From contig NZ_JAZAPB010000001.1 in NCBI RefSeq assembly GCF_036321025.1, positions 1,116,001 through 1,180,000 of the forward strand: a DNA stretch of 64,000 nt. The letters are read 5' to 3'. This DNA is from Alteraurantiacibacter hainanensis. GTDB taxonomy: Bacteria > Pseudomonadota > Alphaproteobacteria > Sphingomonadales > Sphingomonadaceae. Made by a program: the position numbers and the translations under genes. How positions within the stretch are numbered: position 1 is the first letter of the stretch; each line of letters opens with the position of its first letter. The notes under the pieces are model-generated. The model saw only the letters and a program-made list of their open reading frames with translations, made no database searches and was not told the origin of the DNA. This document shows positions 1 through 7,026 of the stretch, one piece after another.

Positions 1-325
1 GCGACGCCTTGTTCCAGCTGTTCAGCTGGCCGACCAGCGCCTCCCGCTTCACTTCCAGGCCAACCAGGAAGAAGAACACCGCCATCAGCCCGTCGTTGAT
101 CCACAGCAGCAGCGGCTTGTCGATCATGGCGGAACCGACGCCCGCCACCACCGGCACATCCAGCGCGGCGAAGTAGCCGGAAGCCAGCGGCGAGTTGGCG
201 ATGGCGAGTGCCAGAGCGGCGGCGGCGATCAGCACGATGCCGCCCGCGCTTTCCTTCTGCAGGAAGTCCCGCAGGGCCGGACCGAGCGCGTCGATCACGG
301 GTTTCATGGGGTTGGCGGCGATCAT
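1..325 (-). CDS. nhaA: Na+/H+ antiporter NhaA (N-terminal part)
   Basis: Inner-membrane antiporter that exports Na+ in exchange for H+. The first 108 residues lie in the window and the rest is cut off at base 1. After a short amphipathic start comes a hydrophobic helix (about residues 28-45). Then comes the NhaA signature LLWINDGLMAVFFFLVGLEV followed by KRE, which matches the helix II region of the E. coli protein. The ATG at 323-325 has a GGAGA ribosome site eight bases upstream. It is on the same strand as the DUF465 gene upstream, about 110 bases away, with an inverted repeat between them. Family assignment is firm; full-length integrity cannot be judged. Confidence 0.93.
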   Translation of the reverse strand, partial: MIAANPMKPVIDALGPALRDFLQKESAGGIVLIAAAALALAIANSPLASGYFAALDVPVVAGVGSAMIDKPLLLWINDGLMAVFFFLVGLEVKREALVGQLNSWNKAS

Positions 326-357
326 GATGGCGTCTCCGGTGACTGGCCTGAGAAGTT

Positions 358-419
358 GCGGGGGGCGTACCGGACGAAGGGGGAAGAGGAAAGACCTGCG
401 TTCCCGGCCCGCCCCCCGC
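358..419. repeat. 9-bp GC-rich inverted repeat between DUF465 gene and nhaA
   Basis: GCGGGGGGC at 358-366 and GCCCCCCGC at 411-419 are perfect complements separated by 44 bases. They lie between the end of the DUF465 gene and the start of nhaA, both read leftward. The structure could end the DUF465 transcript or form part of the nhaA leader. No T-run follows, so an ordinary intrinsic terminator is not supported. Confidence 0.4.
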
Positions 420-434
420 ATGCCAGCCTGGGCG

Positions 435-608
435 TCAGCTCCGCGCGGGAGCGGGCAATAGGCGGGCGAGCAGGTCCTTCACGCGCAGCTTGCGGCGCTT
501 CAGCGCCATGACCTTGAACTGGTCGGGCGCGCGCCGGTTGACCTCGCGCCGCAGCGCGGTGTCGAGCTTCGCGTGAAGTTCGGTGAGCTTGTAGAAACGG
601 GCCGTCAT
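435..608 (-). CDS. DUF465 (YdcH-like) small protein
   Basis: A 57-residue basic protein beginning MTARFYKLTELHAKLD and containing the segment FKVMALKRRKLRVKD. The helical N-terminus followed by a lysine/arginine-rich LKRRKLRVKD stretch is typical of DUF465/YdcH proteins, whose function is unknown. The ATG at 606-608 has AGGAGA seven bases upstream, which fixes the start. A second DUF465 gene lies at 2231-2488, so the window carries two paralogs. Nothing in the sequence points to a specific partner. Confidence 0.8.
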   Translation of the reverse strand: MTARFYKLTELHAKLDTALRREVNRRAPDQFKVMALKRRKLRVKDLLARLLPAPARS

Positions 609-876
609 CCTTTGTCTCCTGTAAGAGAGGTTGCAAGGATCGGACGGCCGGTATCGTCTTTGCCGGGAGGGGTTTGTGGGGAGGGAGTGAAGGCCCCGTC
701 AAACACGCACCGGCTGTCCGATGCGGTCCGACATCACGAGGGCAAATGAGCCATCGCCAGAGGGGCCCGGTCCGCACAGGAAATCTAGTGCGAACGGTTC
801 GCGTTTCAAGCAGAATCGAACACGGGCTGGGCGAAAGCCGGTATGCCCCGCCCGCAGCCCGCCCGGACCCGCCTCG

Positions 877-1074
877 CTACTCGGCCCAGCCGCCGTCGTG
901 GCCCTGCGGACCCCAGCCCTCGTCCGCCCCGGTCATCGACTCGCCAATCGGCGGGCCGGCCGGAGCGAGTTCGCTCGTCACCTGGCGGAATTCGTCGTTG
1001 CCCGCGCCGGGTGCCTTGTCGGGGTTGCACGCGGCTTCCATCAGCCCGTCGTGCATGCGGTGGCGACAGGCCAT
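877..1074 (-). CDS. Small hypothetical protein
   Basis: A 65-residue open frame, MACRHRMHDGLMEAACN through DGGWAE. It is acidic and rich in glycine and proline in its second half. Its amino-acid balance is more protein-like than the arginine-rich frames that overlap it. No convincing ribosome site precedes the ATG, and there is no membrane segment, signal peptide or known motif apart from three cysteines or histidines near the N-terminus. It may be a real short gene or a chance open frame. Confidence 0.4.
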   Translation of the reverse strand: MACRHRMHDGLMEAACNPDKAPGAGNDEFRQVTSELAPAGPPIGESMTGADEGWGPQGHDGGWAE

Positions 1075-1147
1075 GCGTAAGCCCAGGCAGGCGGCGCGCG
1101 GGCACCAAAGCCCTTGCGCGCCGCCGGTGCCCTGGCCGGGGTGCCCC

Positions 1148-1423
1148 CTAGTCGATGGGGTCGGTCACGCCGTCGCCATCGACCTCGTCTCCCTCGACCT
1201 CCGCCTCGGCGATTTCCTCGTCGCTGGCCATGGTCATCTCGGTTTCGGGAATGTCGACCGGCACGCCTTTCTCCTCGGGATCGCGAGTGATCAGCTCGCC
1301 GCCCGACAGGTCTTCCGCGCCGACTTCGTACTCGACGTCCTCTTCCTCCGCGCCGCCGCAGGCCGCCAGGGCCAGCGCCGCGCCCAGCGGCAGGATGGAT
1401 CTTGCAAGAGTGGTGATACGCAT
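1148..1423 (-). CDS. Small acidic lipoprotein
   Basis: A 91-residue predicted lipoprotein. A basic start (MRITTLAR), a hydrophobic core and the lipobox LAAC (Cys22) predict lipidation and envelope location. The mature part is strongly acidic, with many Glu and Asp, and ends in a DGDGVTDPID tail reminiscent of Asp-rich calcium-binding loops. The ATG has AAGGAGA about ten bases upstream. Function is unknown. It belongs to a set of short acidic envelope lipoproteins in this window (compare 9923-10198). Confidence 0.72.
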   Translation of the reverse strand: MRITTLARSILPLGAALALAACGGAEEEDVEYEVGAEDLSGGELITRDPEEKGVPVDIPETEMTMASDEEIAEAEVEGDEVDGDGVTDPID

Positions 1424-1563
1424 GAGTTCGGGTCTCCTTATCCCATTTCCCGTGGTCGATTGTGCAACCGCATGCGCCACCGTGGCAAGGGCGACGTTGG
1501 CGCGGATGCGAAAGGCGCAAGAATTAGGTGGCGGAGCCGGGCGGGCTTGGGCAGGGTCCGCGG

Positions 1564-2223
1564 ATGCCGATCCCCTTCCGCCGCGCCGCCCCGGCCATCC
1601 TCGCCGCCGCCCTGCTTTCCGCCTGCGCCAGCATGGACAGACCGCCCACCCTGCCCGCTTCGCAGGAGGCATTCTGGGACAACCTGACGAGCCATTGCGG
1701 CAATGCGTATGAGGGCGGGCTGGCCAGCTCCGACGAGCGCGACGAGGATTTTGAAGGCCGCAGGATGCTGGCTCACTGGGCCGAATGCAGCGAGCGCCGC
1801 ATCGCCATCGCCTTCCATGTCGAGGACGATAACGCCCCTGGCGGCTGGGACCGTAGCCGCACCTGGGTTGTGACGCGCAACGCGCCAAACGATTCAGGGG
1901 GCGGCCTGCGCCTGAAGCACGACCACCGCCACGCAGACGGCAGCGAGGACGCGGTGACGCAGTACGGCGGCGATACCCTGTCTGCCGGAACCGCGCGGGT
2001 GCAGGATTTCCCCGTGGATGCCTATTCCATCGCCATGTTCGAGCGCGAGGGGCTGGACGCATCGCTCACCAACGTATGGCGGATGGAAGTCGACCCGGCA
2101 GAACAGCCCGGCGCGCGCTTCGCCTACCAGCTGACCCGCCGCAACGATCCGACGCGGCTGTTCAGGGTGGAGTTCGACGCGGAGCACGCGGTGCCAGCGC
2201 CGCCCACGGCCTGGGGCTGGTGA
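1564..2223 (+). CDS. Hypothetical lipoprotein
   Basis: A 219-residue protein with an N-terminal signal (MPIPFRRAAPAILAAALL) and lipobox LLSAC (Cys21), so probably anchored in the envelope. The mature region has four further cysteine-containing or tryptophan-rich patches and no domain I recognise. A GTG 36 bases upstream (1528) would lengthen it but would push the signal peptide inward, so the ATG at 1564 is preferred. It converges with the DUF465 gene that ends seven bases downstream. Confidence 0.65.
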   Translation: MPIPFRRAAPAILAAALLSACASMDRPPTLPASQEAFWDNLTSHCGNAYEGGLASSDERDEDFEGRRMLAHWAECSERRIAIAFHVEDDNAPGGWDRSRTWVVTRNAPNDSGGGLRLKHDHRHADGSEDAVTQYGGDTLSAGTARVQDFPVDAYSIAMFEREGLDASLTNVWRMEVDPAEQPGARFAYQLTRRNDPTRLFRVEFDAEHAVPAPPTAWGW

Positions 2224-2230
2224 CACGCCG

Positions 2231-2488
2231 CTAGGCCGCCGCCGCGCGCGCCTTTTCCACGATGGCGGTGATCTCGTCGAGCAGGGCGAGGCGCCGCTTT
2301 TTCAGCTCTTCGGCATGGTCGTCGCTCACCACCTCGGCCTCGCTCTCGTGCCGATGCACAGCGCGGTTCACGTCGTGATACTCCTCCGCCAGCCGCGCAT
2401 AGTGCGCATCCTGCGTCTTCAGCCGCGTGAGCAGGTCTGCATCGCGTTTGAAGATGGCGGTGAGTTCGTTCGGGGTATGCTGCGACAT
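2231..2488 (-). CDS. DUF465 (YdcH-like) small protein
   Basis: An 85-residue helical protein, MSQHTPNELTAIFKRDA onward, with the LKKRRLALLDEI segment typical of DUF465/YdcH family members. GGAAGGA lies seven bases before the ATG. It is the second member of the family here (the other is at 435-608) and is larger and less basic. Function of the family is not established; a coiled-coil helical hairpin is the usual expectation. Confidence 0.82.
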   Translation of the reverse strand: MSQHTPNELTAIFKRDADLLTRLKTQDAHYARLAEEYHDVNRAVHRHESEAEVVSDDHAEELKKRRLALLDEITAIVEKARAAAA

Positions 2489-2624
2489 TGCCGGGTCCTT
2501 CCAAGGGGTGGTGTTGGAAGGAGGTTAGCGCGGGTTCGGAGGCGGGGCTTTGAGATGGGTCAAGTTAGAGCCCGCGGTTATCGCTCAAATGCCGCTGGCT
2601 GATATGCGCTACTTTTCGCTGCCA

Positions 2625-2825
2625 CTACCTATATTGGCCTCCTAAAGCGGCTAGCAATATTGAGTGGAGGATGATCGAAATGAGCGCAAAGCCGAGTAGT
2701 CCTTCACGGACATTCGGCATGCGCCCACTCAGAAACTGCGAGCGAAAATAGCCGAACAGAGCTCCGGAAGCCGCGTAAAGAAGCAGCTTTAACGCCTCTG
2801 CCCCGGTGGCCTGTCCGGCAATCAA
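2625..2825 (-). CDS. Small membrane protein coupled to nrdB
   Basis: A 66-residue protein with two likely membrane segments (about residues 10-25 and 43-61). It starts with TTG placed directly after the nrdB TAG stop codon with no spacer, so translation probably depends on ribosomes finishing nrdB. Base composition is noticeably less GC-rich than nrdB. I recognise no family. A small membrane protein also follows nrdA immediately (6735-7019), so the two may belong together functionally, but that is inference. The TTG start is the weakest part of the call. Confidence 0.55.
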   Translation of the reverse strand: MIAGQATGAEALKLLLYAASGALFGYFRSQFLSGRMPNVREGLLGFALISIILHSILLAALGGQYR

Positions 2826-3902
2826 CTACTCCGCAGCAACGCTCCCGGCAGCACCACCCTTGGGCGTAGTCTCACCGAACATGTCCGGACCTTCGTCCAC
2901 CGCGTCTTCCTCGTTCGCGGCCTTGGCTTTCTGGCGCTTGTCGAAGCTGGACCACACGTCCTGCCAGTTGCCCTTGGTCGCGCCCTTGGAATATTCGGTC
3001 GCGCGGGTTTCGAAGAAGTTGGCGTGCTCCACGCCGTTCAGCAGCGGGGCCAGCCAGGGCAGCGGGTGGTCGTCCACCATGTAGATGGCGGGCAGGCCAA
3101 GCTGCGACAGGCGCCAGTCGGCGATGTAGCGGATGTACTTCTTGATCTCCTTCGCCGTCATGCCGGGCACGGGGCCCATCTCGAAGGCGAGATCGATGAA
3201 GGCGTCTTCCAGCCGCACCGTCTTCTGGCACATGTCCATGATGTCTTCCTTCACCGGCTTGGTGAGGCAGTCGCGCTCCTTGCAGAAGGCGTGGAACAGG
3301 CGGGTGATGCCCTCGCAGTGCAGCGATTCGTCGCGCACCGACCAGCTGACGATCTGGCCCATGCCCTTCATCTTGTTGAAGCGCGGGAAGTTCATCAGCA
3401 TGGCGAAGCTGGCGAACAGCTGCAGCCCTTCGGTAAAGCCGCCGAACATGGCCAGCGTGCGGGCAATGTCCTCGTCGTTGTCGACGCCGAATTCCTGCAG
3501 GTAGTCGTGCTTGGCCGCCATCTCCTCGTATTCCAGGAACATGCCGTACTCGCTCTCGGGCATGCCGATGGTGTCGAGCAGGTGGGAATAGGCGGCGATG
3601 TGGATCGTCTCCATGTTGGAGAACGCGGCCAGCATCATCTTCACCTCGGTCGGCTTGAACACGCGGCCGTATTTCTCGTGGTAGCAATCCTGCACTTCCA
3701 CGTCGGCCTGGGTGAAGAAGCGGAAGATCTGCGTGAGCAGGTTGCGCTCGTGATCGGTCAGGTTCTGCGCCCAGTCGCGGCAGTCCTCGCCCAGCGGCAC
3801 TTCCTCGGGCATCCAGTGCACCTGCTGCTGCCGTTTCCAGAACTCGTAGGCCCACGGATATTCGAAGGGCTTGTAGGTCTTGCGGGCTTCGAGCAACGAC
3901 AT
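2826..3902 (-). CDS. nrdB: Ribonucleoside-diphosphate reductase beta subunit (class Ia)
   Basis: Makes the tyrosyl radical that NrdA uses to reduce ribonucleotides to deoxyribonucleotides in the cytosol. At 358 residues it has normal length. By spacing relative to E. coli NrdB, the diiron ligands are Asp67, Glu98, His101, Glu158, Glu192 and His195, and the radical tyrosine is Tyr105 in IAAYSHLLD. The ATG has GGAG eight bases upstream. No ATP-cone domain is present at the N-terminus. nrdA is on the same strand 3.1 kb away rather than adjacent, and a TTG-started small membrane protein follows without a gap. Confidence 0.97.
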   Translation of the reverse strand: MSLLEARKTYKPFEYPWAYEFWKRQQQVHWMPEEVPLGEDCRDWAQNLTDHERNLLTQIFRFFTQADVEVQDCYHEKYGRVFKPTEVKMMLAAFSNMETIHIAAYSHLLDTIGMPESEYGMFLEYEEMAAKHDYLQEFGVDNDEDIARTLAMFGGFTEGLQLFASFAMLMNFPRFNKMKGMGQIVSWSVRDESLHCEGITRLFHAFCKERDCLTKPVKEDIMDMCQKTVRLEDAFIDLAFEMGPVPGMTAKEIKKYIRYIADWRLSQLGLPAIYMVDDHPLPWLAPLLNGVEHANFFETRATEYSKGATKGNWQDVWSSFDKRQKAKAANEEDAVDEGPDMFGETTPKGGAAGSVAAE

Positions 3903-4027
3903 CTGGTATCTCCGGCTTTGCGTGCGAATGACCTACATAGGGAATCATTAACCCGATTCGATAGCAAGCCCGGACTTTGTGTCGTGGATAAATCGGGATT
4001 TGCCGCGCCATCCGGGCGACGAACGGC

Positions 4028-4053
4028 GGAACGGGCGCGCCCGCTCGCCCGTT
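4028..4053 (+). promoter_or_regulatory. EcfG (general stress sigma) type promoter
   Basis: GGAAC at 4028-4032, a 17-base spacer and CGTT at 4050-4053 exactly match the promoter consensus of the alphaproteobacterial general-stress sigma factor EcfG. The predicted transcript start, around 4060, lies about 30 bases before the ribosome site and ATG of the hydrophilic protein at 4093. The match is seen directly; sigma-factor use is inferred. Confidence 0.72.
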
Positions 4054-4092
4054 GATACCTGTGAACGACATATTCCGTCACAGGAGGCCCCG

Positions 4093-4302
4093 ATGGGCGA
4101 ATACGAACCCCGCGATTCCCGCAACGTCACCCTGAAGCCGGGGAATGAGCCCGGCAACATCAAGCGCACCGGTCCGCAGGAGGATGAGGCACGCGACGAG
4201 GCCCGCAAGCGCGAGGCCGAAAAGGCGAAGGACGATGAAGACCAGCGCTCCGACGCCTCGCGCCGCTCGCAATACGACCCCGCCGAGCGGACCAGCGGCT
4301 GA
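4093..4302 (+). CDS. Small hydrophilic, probably disordered protein
   Basis: A 69-residue protein beginning MGEYEPRDSRNVTLKPGNEP, without hydrophobic core residues, rich in Glu, Asp, Lys, Arg and Gln. This composition is like hydrophilins or other desiccation- and stress-linked disordered proteins. AGGAGG sits six bases before the ATG. An exact EcfG-type promoter lies just upstream, which supports stress induction. A second hydrophilic gene follows 38 bases later and is probably cotranscribed. No catalytic motif is present. Confidence 0.75.
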   Translation: MGEYEPRDSRNVTLKPGNEPGNIKRTGPQEDEARDEARKREAEKAKDDEDQRSDASRRSQYDPAERTSG

Positions 4303-4340
4303 CCTGAACGACAGACACGAAAGAGAGTTCGAGACACATC

Positions 4341-4661
4341 ATGACCCAGCAGACCGGAAACGACCGCTACGCGGGCACGACCCCAGCGCGCGAGACACAG
4401 GGCGTGCAGCGCCTCTATGACGGCGCGATCATGGAAGAGCCGAAGCAGACCGGCGCGCAGATGGACGACCAGACCCCGCGCGACGAGGATGACAGGCGCC
4501 GCGAACAGGCCGGCGCGCAGTCGGACCGCGGCTTCGGCTACGGCGCGGAAGGCGGCGAGGAAATGGCCGACGCGCCCGACGCCAGCGAACGCGGATACGG
4601 CGGCGCTACCGAAAAGCGCGAGGAAAAGATCGAGAAGGAGAAGCGCGGGAAGGACGACTGA
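4341..4661 (+). CDS. Hydrophilic low-complexity protein
   Basis: A 106-residue protein that is almost free of hydrophobic stretches. It has Gly-Tyr and Asp/Glu/Arg-rich segments (for example RGFGYGAEGGEE) and a Lys/Glu tail ending KREEKIEKEKRGKDD. It lies 38 bases after the other hydrophilic gene and probably shares its EcfG-type promoter. The composition suggests an intrinsically disordered stress protein, perhaps a hydrophilin, but no specific family is recognised. The ribosome site is weak, which fits translation from a polycistronic message. Confidence 0.68.
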   Translation: MTQQTGNDRYAGTTPARETQGVQRLYDGAIMEEPKQTGAQMDDQTPRDEDDRRREQAGAQSDRGFGYGAEGGEEMADAPDASERGYGGATEKREEKIEKEKRGKDD

Positions 4662-4688
4662 CGCGCGTCCTCTGGCGAGGCCTGTGGC

Positions 4689-4991
4689 CTAGTCCTTGCC
4701 CTGTCCGAAGTGGCGCGAGATTTCCAGCGCCACGAGAATGGGCGTAGCCCACAGCCAGGTGAGCAGGGCCGCCTCGCGCCAGCCGCCATTTTCCGGCAGC
4801 CGCATCGAGCAGCCGTAGATTTCCAGCAGGTTGGCGGGAGTACAGGTGCTGGGCCAGTAGGCCCCGGCATAGAGGTAGAACCCCAGTGCCAGCCACGCCA
4901 CCTGCGACATGTACAGCACGAAGTACCGCGAGACATTGATCTCGCCGTATCCGTAGTGGATCGGGAAACGGTTCTGGCCACGCCCTTTCAT
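4689..4991 (-). CDS. Hypothetical membrane protein
   Basis: A 100-residue protein with hydrophobic segments near residues 23-45 and 73-91 and two cysteines (TCTPANLLEIYGC) in the loop between them, which would probably face the periplasm and could form a disulfide. It converges with the hydrophilic gene pair. The sequence GGTTAACATT lies 25-35 bases upstream of the start on this strand, but I could not assign it to a regulator with confidence. Function unknown. Confidence 0.65.
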   Translation of the reverse strand: MKGRGQNRFPIHYGYGEINVSRYFVLYMSQVAWLALGFYLYAGAYWPSTCTPANLLEIYGCSMRLPENGGWREAALLTWLWATPILVALEISRHFGQGKD

Positions 4992-5163
4992 GGTTTCGGC
5001 CTATATCGCGTGACTGGTTAACATTGTCTCACCAGCGGGCGGGAAGCCTCTTGCAGGGCCTCGTCTAAGTGCGCGTTTCCAATCGTTTGGCTCCGATTAC
5101 GGCGATAAAGGCATGGCCGGTCGCCGCCGGCGCTTGCGCTGCCCCCGCCTTCGGGCGCATGGG

Positions 5164-6021
5164 ATGGGGATGCACGGACCTGCCAGACTGAACGCTTACC
5201 TTTCGCGCATCGGCCTCGACCGGCCGCCCGGCGTGGATGCGGGCGGGCTGCAGGCAGTGCAGGCCGCGCACCGCCGCGCGATCCCGTTCGAAAACCTCGA
5301 TATCCCGCTCGGCCGCGCGATCGCCTGCGACAGCGAGGCCGTGTTCGCCAAGCTGGTGACGTGGCGGCGCGGCGGATATTGCTTCGAGCAGAACCGCCTG
5401 CTGGCCGACATGCTGGGCGCGACAGGCTTTGCCGTCCGCATGCTGCTGGCGCGCGTGATGCTGGGCGACCCGCCCGACCACACGCCGCGCACCCATTGCC
5501 TGGTGCTGGTGGGCCTGGATGGAGAGCCGTGGATCGCGGACGCCGGTTTCGGCGGCTCCTACGCCCCGCCCATGCGGCTGGTCGACGGGGAGGAGGCCGT
5601 GTCCGGCGACGGCGCGCGCCACCGGCTGACCCGTATCGGTGCGCAGGGCGATCTTCCCGGCAGCTGGCTGTTGGAACGGATGGGGCCGATGCTTTCCACC
5701 GACGGGCGCGTGAAGAGCGACGATGGGTGGGAAGCGCAGTTCGCCTTCGACCTGGCGCAGGTTGCCGATGCCGACCTGGCGCTGGGCAACCACTGGACGA
5801 GCACTCATCCCACGGCGCGCTTCACCAACGTGACGGTAGCCAGCCTGTGCCTGCCCGATGGCTTTGCCAGCCTGGTGGATGGCCAGCTGACCGTCTGGCG
5901 CAAGGGGCACGAGACCCAGCGCCGCACGATCGAGACCGCCGAGGACTATCGCACCGTGCTGCAAGAGGTCTTCACCATCGCACTGGACGATAGCGAAGCC
6001 GCCGCCCTGCTGGGCCGCTAG
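5164..6021 (+). CDS. Arylamine N-acetyltransferase
   Basis: Transfers the acetyl group of acetyl-CoA to arylamines, hydrazines or aromatic hydroxylamines. The NAT catalytic triad is visible: Cys73 in RGGYCFEQN, His111 in RTHCLVLV and Asp126 in IADAGFGG, along with the PFENLDI motif. At 285 residues it is of normal length. The frame is open back to 5113, but the extra stretch is arginine-rich and unlike NATs. ATGs at 5164 and 5170 are both possible starts. It stands alone between small membrane-protein genes, so its natural substrate is not indicated. Confidence 0.92.
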   Translation: MGMHGPARLNAYLSRIGLDRPPGVDAGGLQAVQAAHRRAIPFENLDIPLGRAIACDSEAVFAKLVTWRRGGYCFEQNRLLADMLGATGFAVRMLLARVMLGDPPDHTPRTHCLVLVGLDGEPWIADAGFGGSYAPPMRLVDGEEAVSGDGARHRLTRIGAQGDLPGSWLLERMGPMLSTDGRVKSDDGWEAQFAFDLAQVADADLALGNHWTSTHPTARFTNVTVASLCLPDGFASLVDGQLTVWRKGHETQRRTIETAEDYRTVLQEVFTIALDDSEAAALLGR

Positions 6022-6047
6022 CCGTGCCGGGCGAACACCTCGCCCAT

Positions 6048-6344
6048 TCAGGCAGCGGCCAGGACAGCGTTGACCACGTATGCGGTCTCGATCACCTGCG
6101 GCGCATCGTCGTCCCTCGCCCAGACCCACACGGCGATGCTGGCGATCCAGCCGATGTTGAACAGGAAGAAGGCAGTCCAGACGGCCCCTCGTGAAGGGCC
6201 GCGCGGACCGGGGCCCGGCTCCAGGTCTGCTGTGCCGCGAAAGGTGCGGGCAACGGCGCGCAAGTTCAGCAGTAGCCAGACGCCGCTCAAAAGCGACATG
6301 ACGGCGGAAAAGGCGATGATCGCTTGCGCGCTCCATAGCGGCAT
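6048..6344 (-). CDS. Hypothetical membrane protein (two TM)
   Basis: A 98-residue protein with hydrophobic segments at about residues 7-29 and 54-74, joined by a Pro/Gly-rich loop (LEPGPGPRGPSRG). GAGGAGG seven bases before the ATG gives a strong translation start. It converges with the arylamine N-acetyltransferase gene. No family recognised. Confidence 0.68.
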   Translation of the reverse strand: MPLWSAQAIIAFSAVMSLLSGVWLLLNLRAVARTFRGTADLEPGPGPRGPSRGAVWTAFFLFNIGWIASIAVWVWARDDDAPQVIETAYVVNAVLAAA

Positions 6345-6436
6345 ATCGGGCCTCCTCGGCGGTTCTCCCGCCCGGTCTCGCTTGTCAGTGGGTCAACAGG
6401 AAAGGCCCCCGCAAGGTTCCGAAACGAGCCGGACGT

Positions 6437-6712
6437 TCAGCCGCGCTTCTTCGATCCGAACACGCTGCCTCCGCCAAGCACGGTGATGCCGAGGAAGAAG
6501 CCGAAATCGTACCAGCCGCCCGAATTGGGCACGGCGTAGACCGCGATGTCGTCCGAAAACAGCGAGCCGATCCAGGCGAAGGGGAAGACGAACCCGTGCC
6601 AAAGGCCCCACCAGAAACCGGGCGCCGCGCCGTCGCGCACAACGCCCGCGTCGATCTGGCTCGCGCAGGCGGAGAGGGTGAGAAGCAGTGCAACGGCAAT
6701 TATACGCTTCAC
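6437..6712 (-). CDS. Small lipoprotein with hydrophobic core
   Basis: A 91-residue protein started at GTG with GAGGAGAC six bases upstream. The signal MKRIIAVALLLTLSAC contains a lipobox (Cys16). The mature part is unusually hydrophobic for a lipoprotein (FWWGLWHGFVFPFAWIGSLF, then FGFFLGITVLGGGS) and ends with a basic tail KKRG, so it may be both lipidated and membrane-inserted. It lies immediately downstream of the membrane-protein gene that follows nrdA and may share that transcript. Function unknown. Confidence 0.65.
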   Translation of the reverse strand: MKRIIAVALLLTLSACASQIDAGVVRDGAAPGFWWGLWHGFVFPFAWIGSLFSDDIAVYAVPNSGGWYDFGFFLGITVLGGGSVFGSKKRG

Positions 6713-6734
6713 GCTTCAGTCTCCTCGATTTTCC

Positions 6735-7019
6735 TCAGATCCACGGATTTCCCAATAGCCCGGCCTTCACGCAGCTATAGACCAAGAGACGGCCAGCGCC
6801 CAGCAAGGTGAACCACGCGCATCCGATGACCATGAGACCCTGCACGAAACGCCAGCCGGATTGCCACCACGAGGTCTCCGACCAGCCGCTATTCATCCAT
6901 TTGACCGCTGGCATCATTACCGAGAGCAAAGCTGGAAATAGCAAAAGGCCCGCAAGCAAGAGGAAGACCCTCATCAACAATTGCTGACGGGGGCCTTCTT
7001 CAAGGAAAAGCGAAATCAT
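6735..7019 (-). CDS. Small membrane protein coupled to nrdA
   Basis: A 94-residue protein whose ATG lies seven bases past the nrdA stop codon, with no clear ribosome site of its own, so translational coupling to nrdA is likely. Hydrophobic segments lie at about residues 16-36 and 57-80, separated by a tryptophan-rich loop (WMNSGWSETSWWQSGW). An internal ATG (MRVFLLLAG) is an alternative start. No family recognised. It mirrors the small membrane protein that follows nrdB. Confidence 0.6.
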   Translation of the reverse strand: MISLFLEEGPRQQLLMRVFLLLAGLLLFPALLSVMMPAVKWMNSGWSETSWWQSGWRFVQGLMVIGCAWFTLLGAGRLLVYSCVKAGLLGNPWI

Positions 7020-7026
7020 CGGCTGG

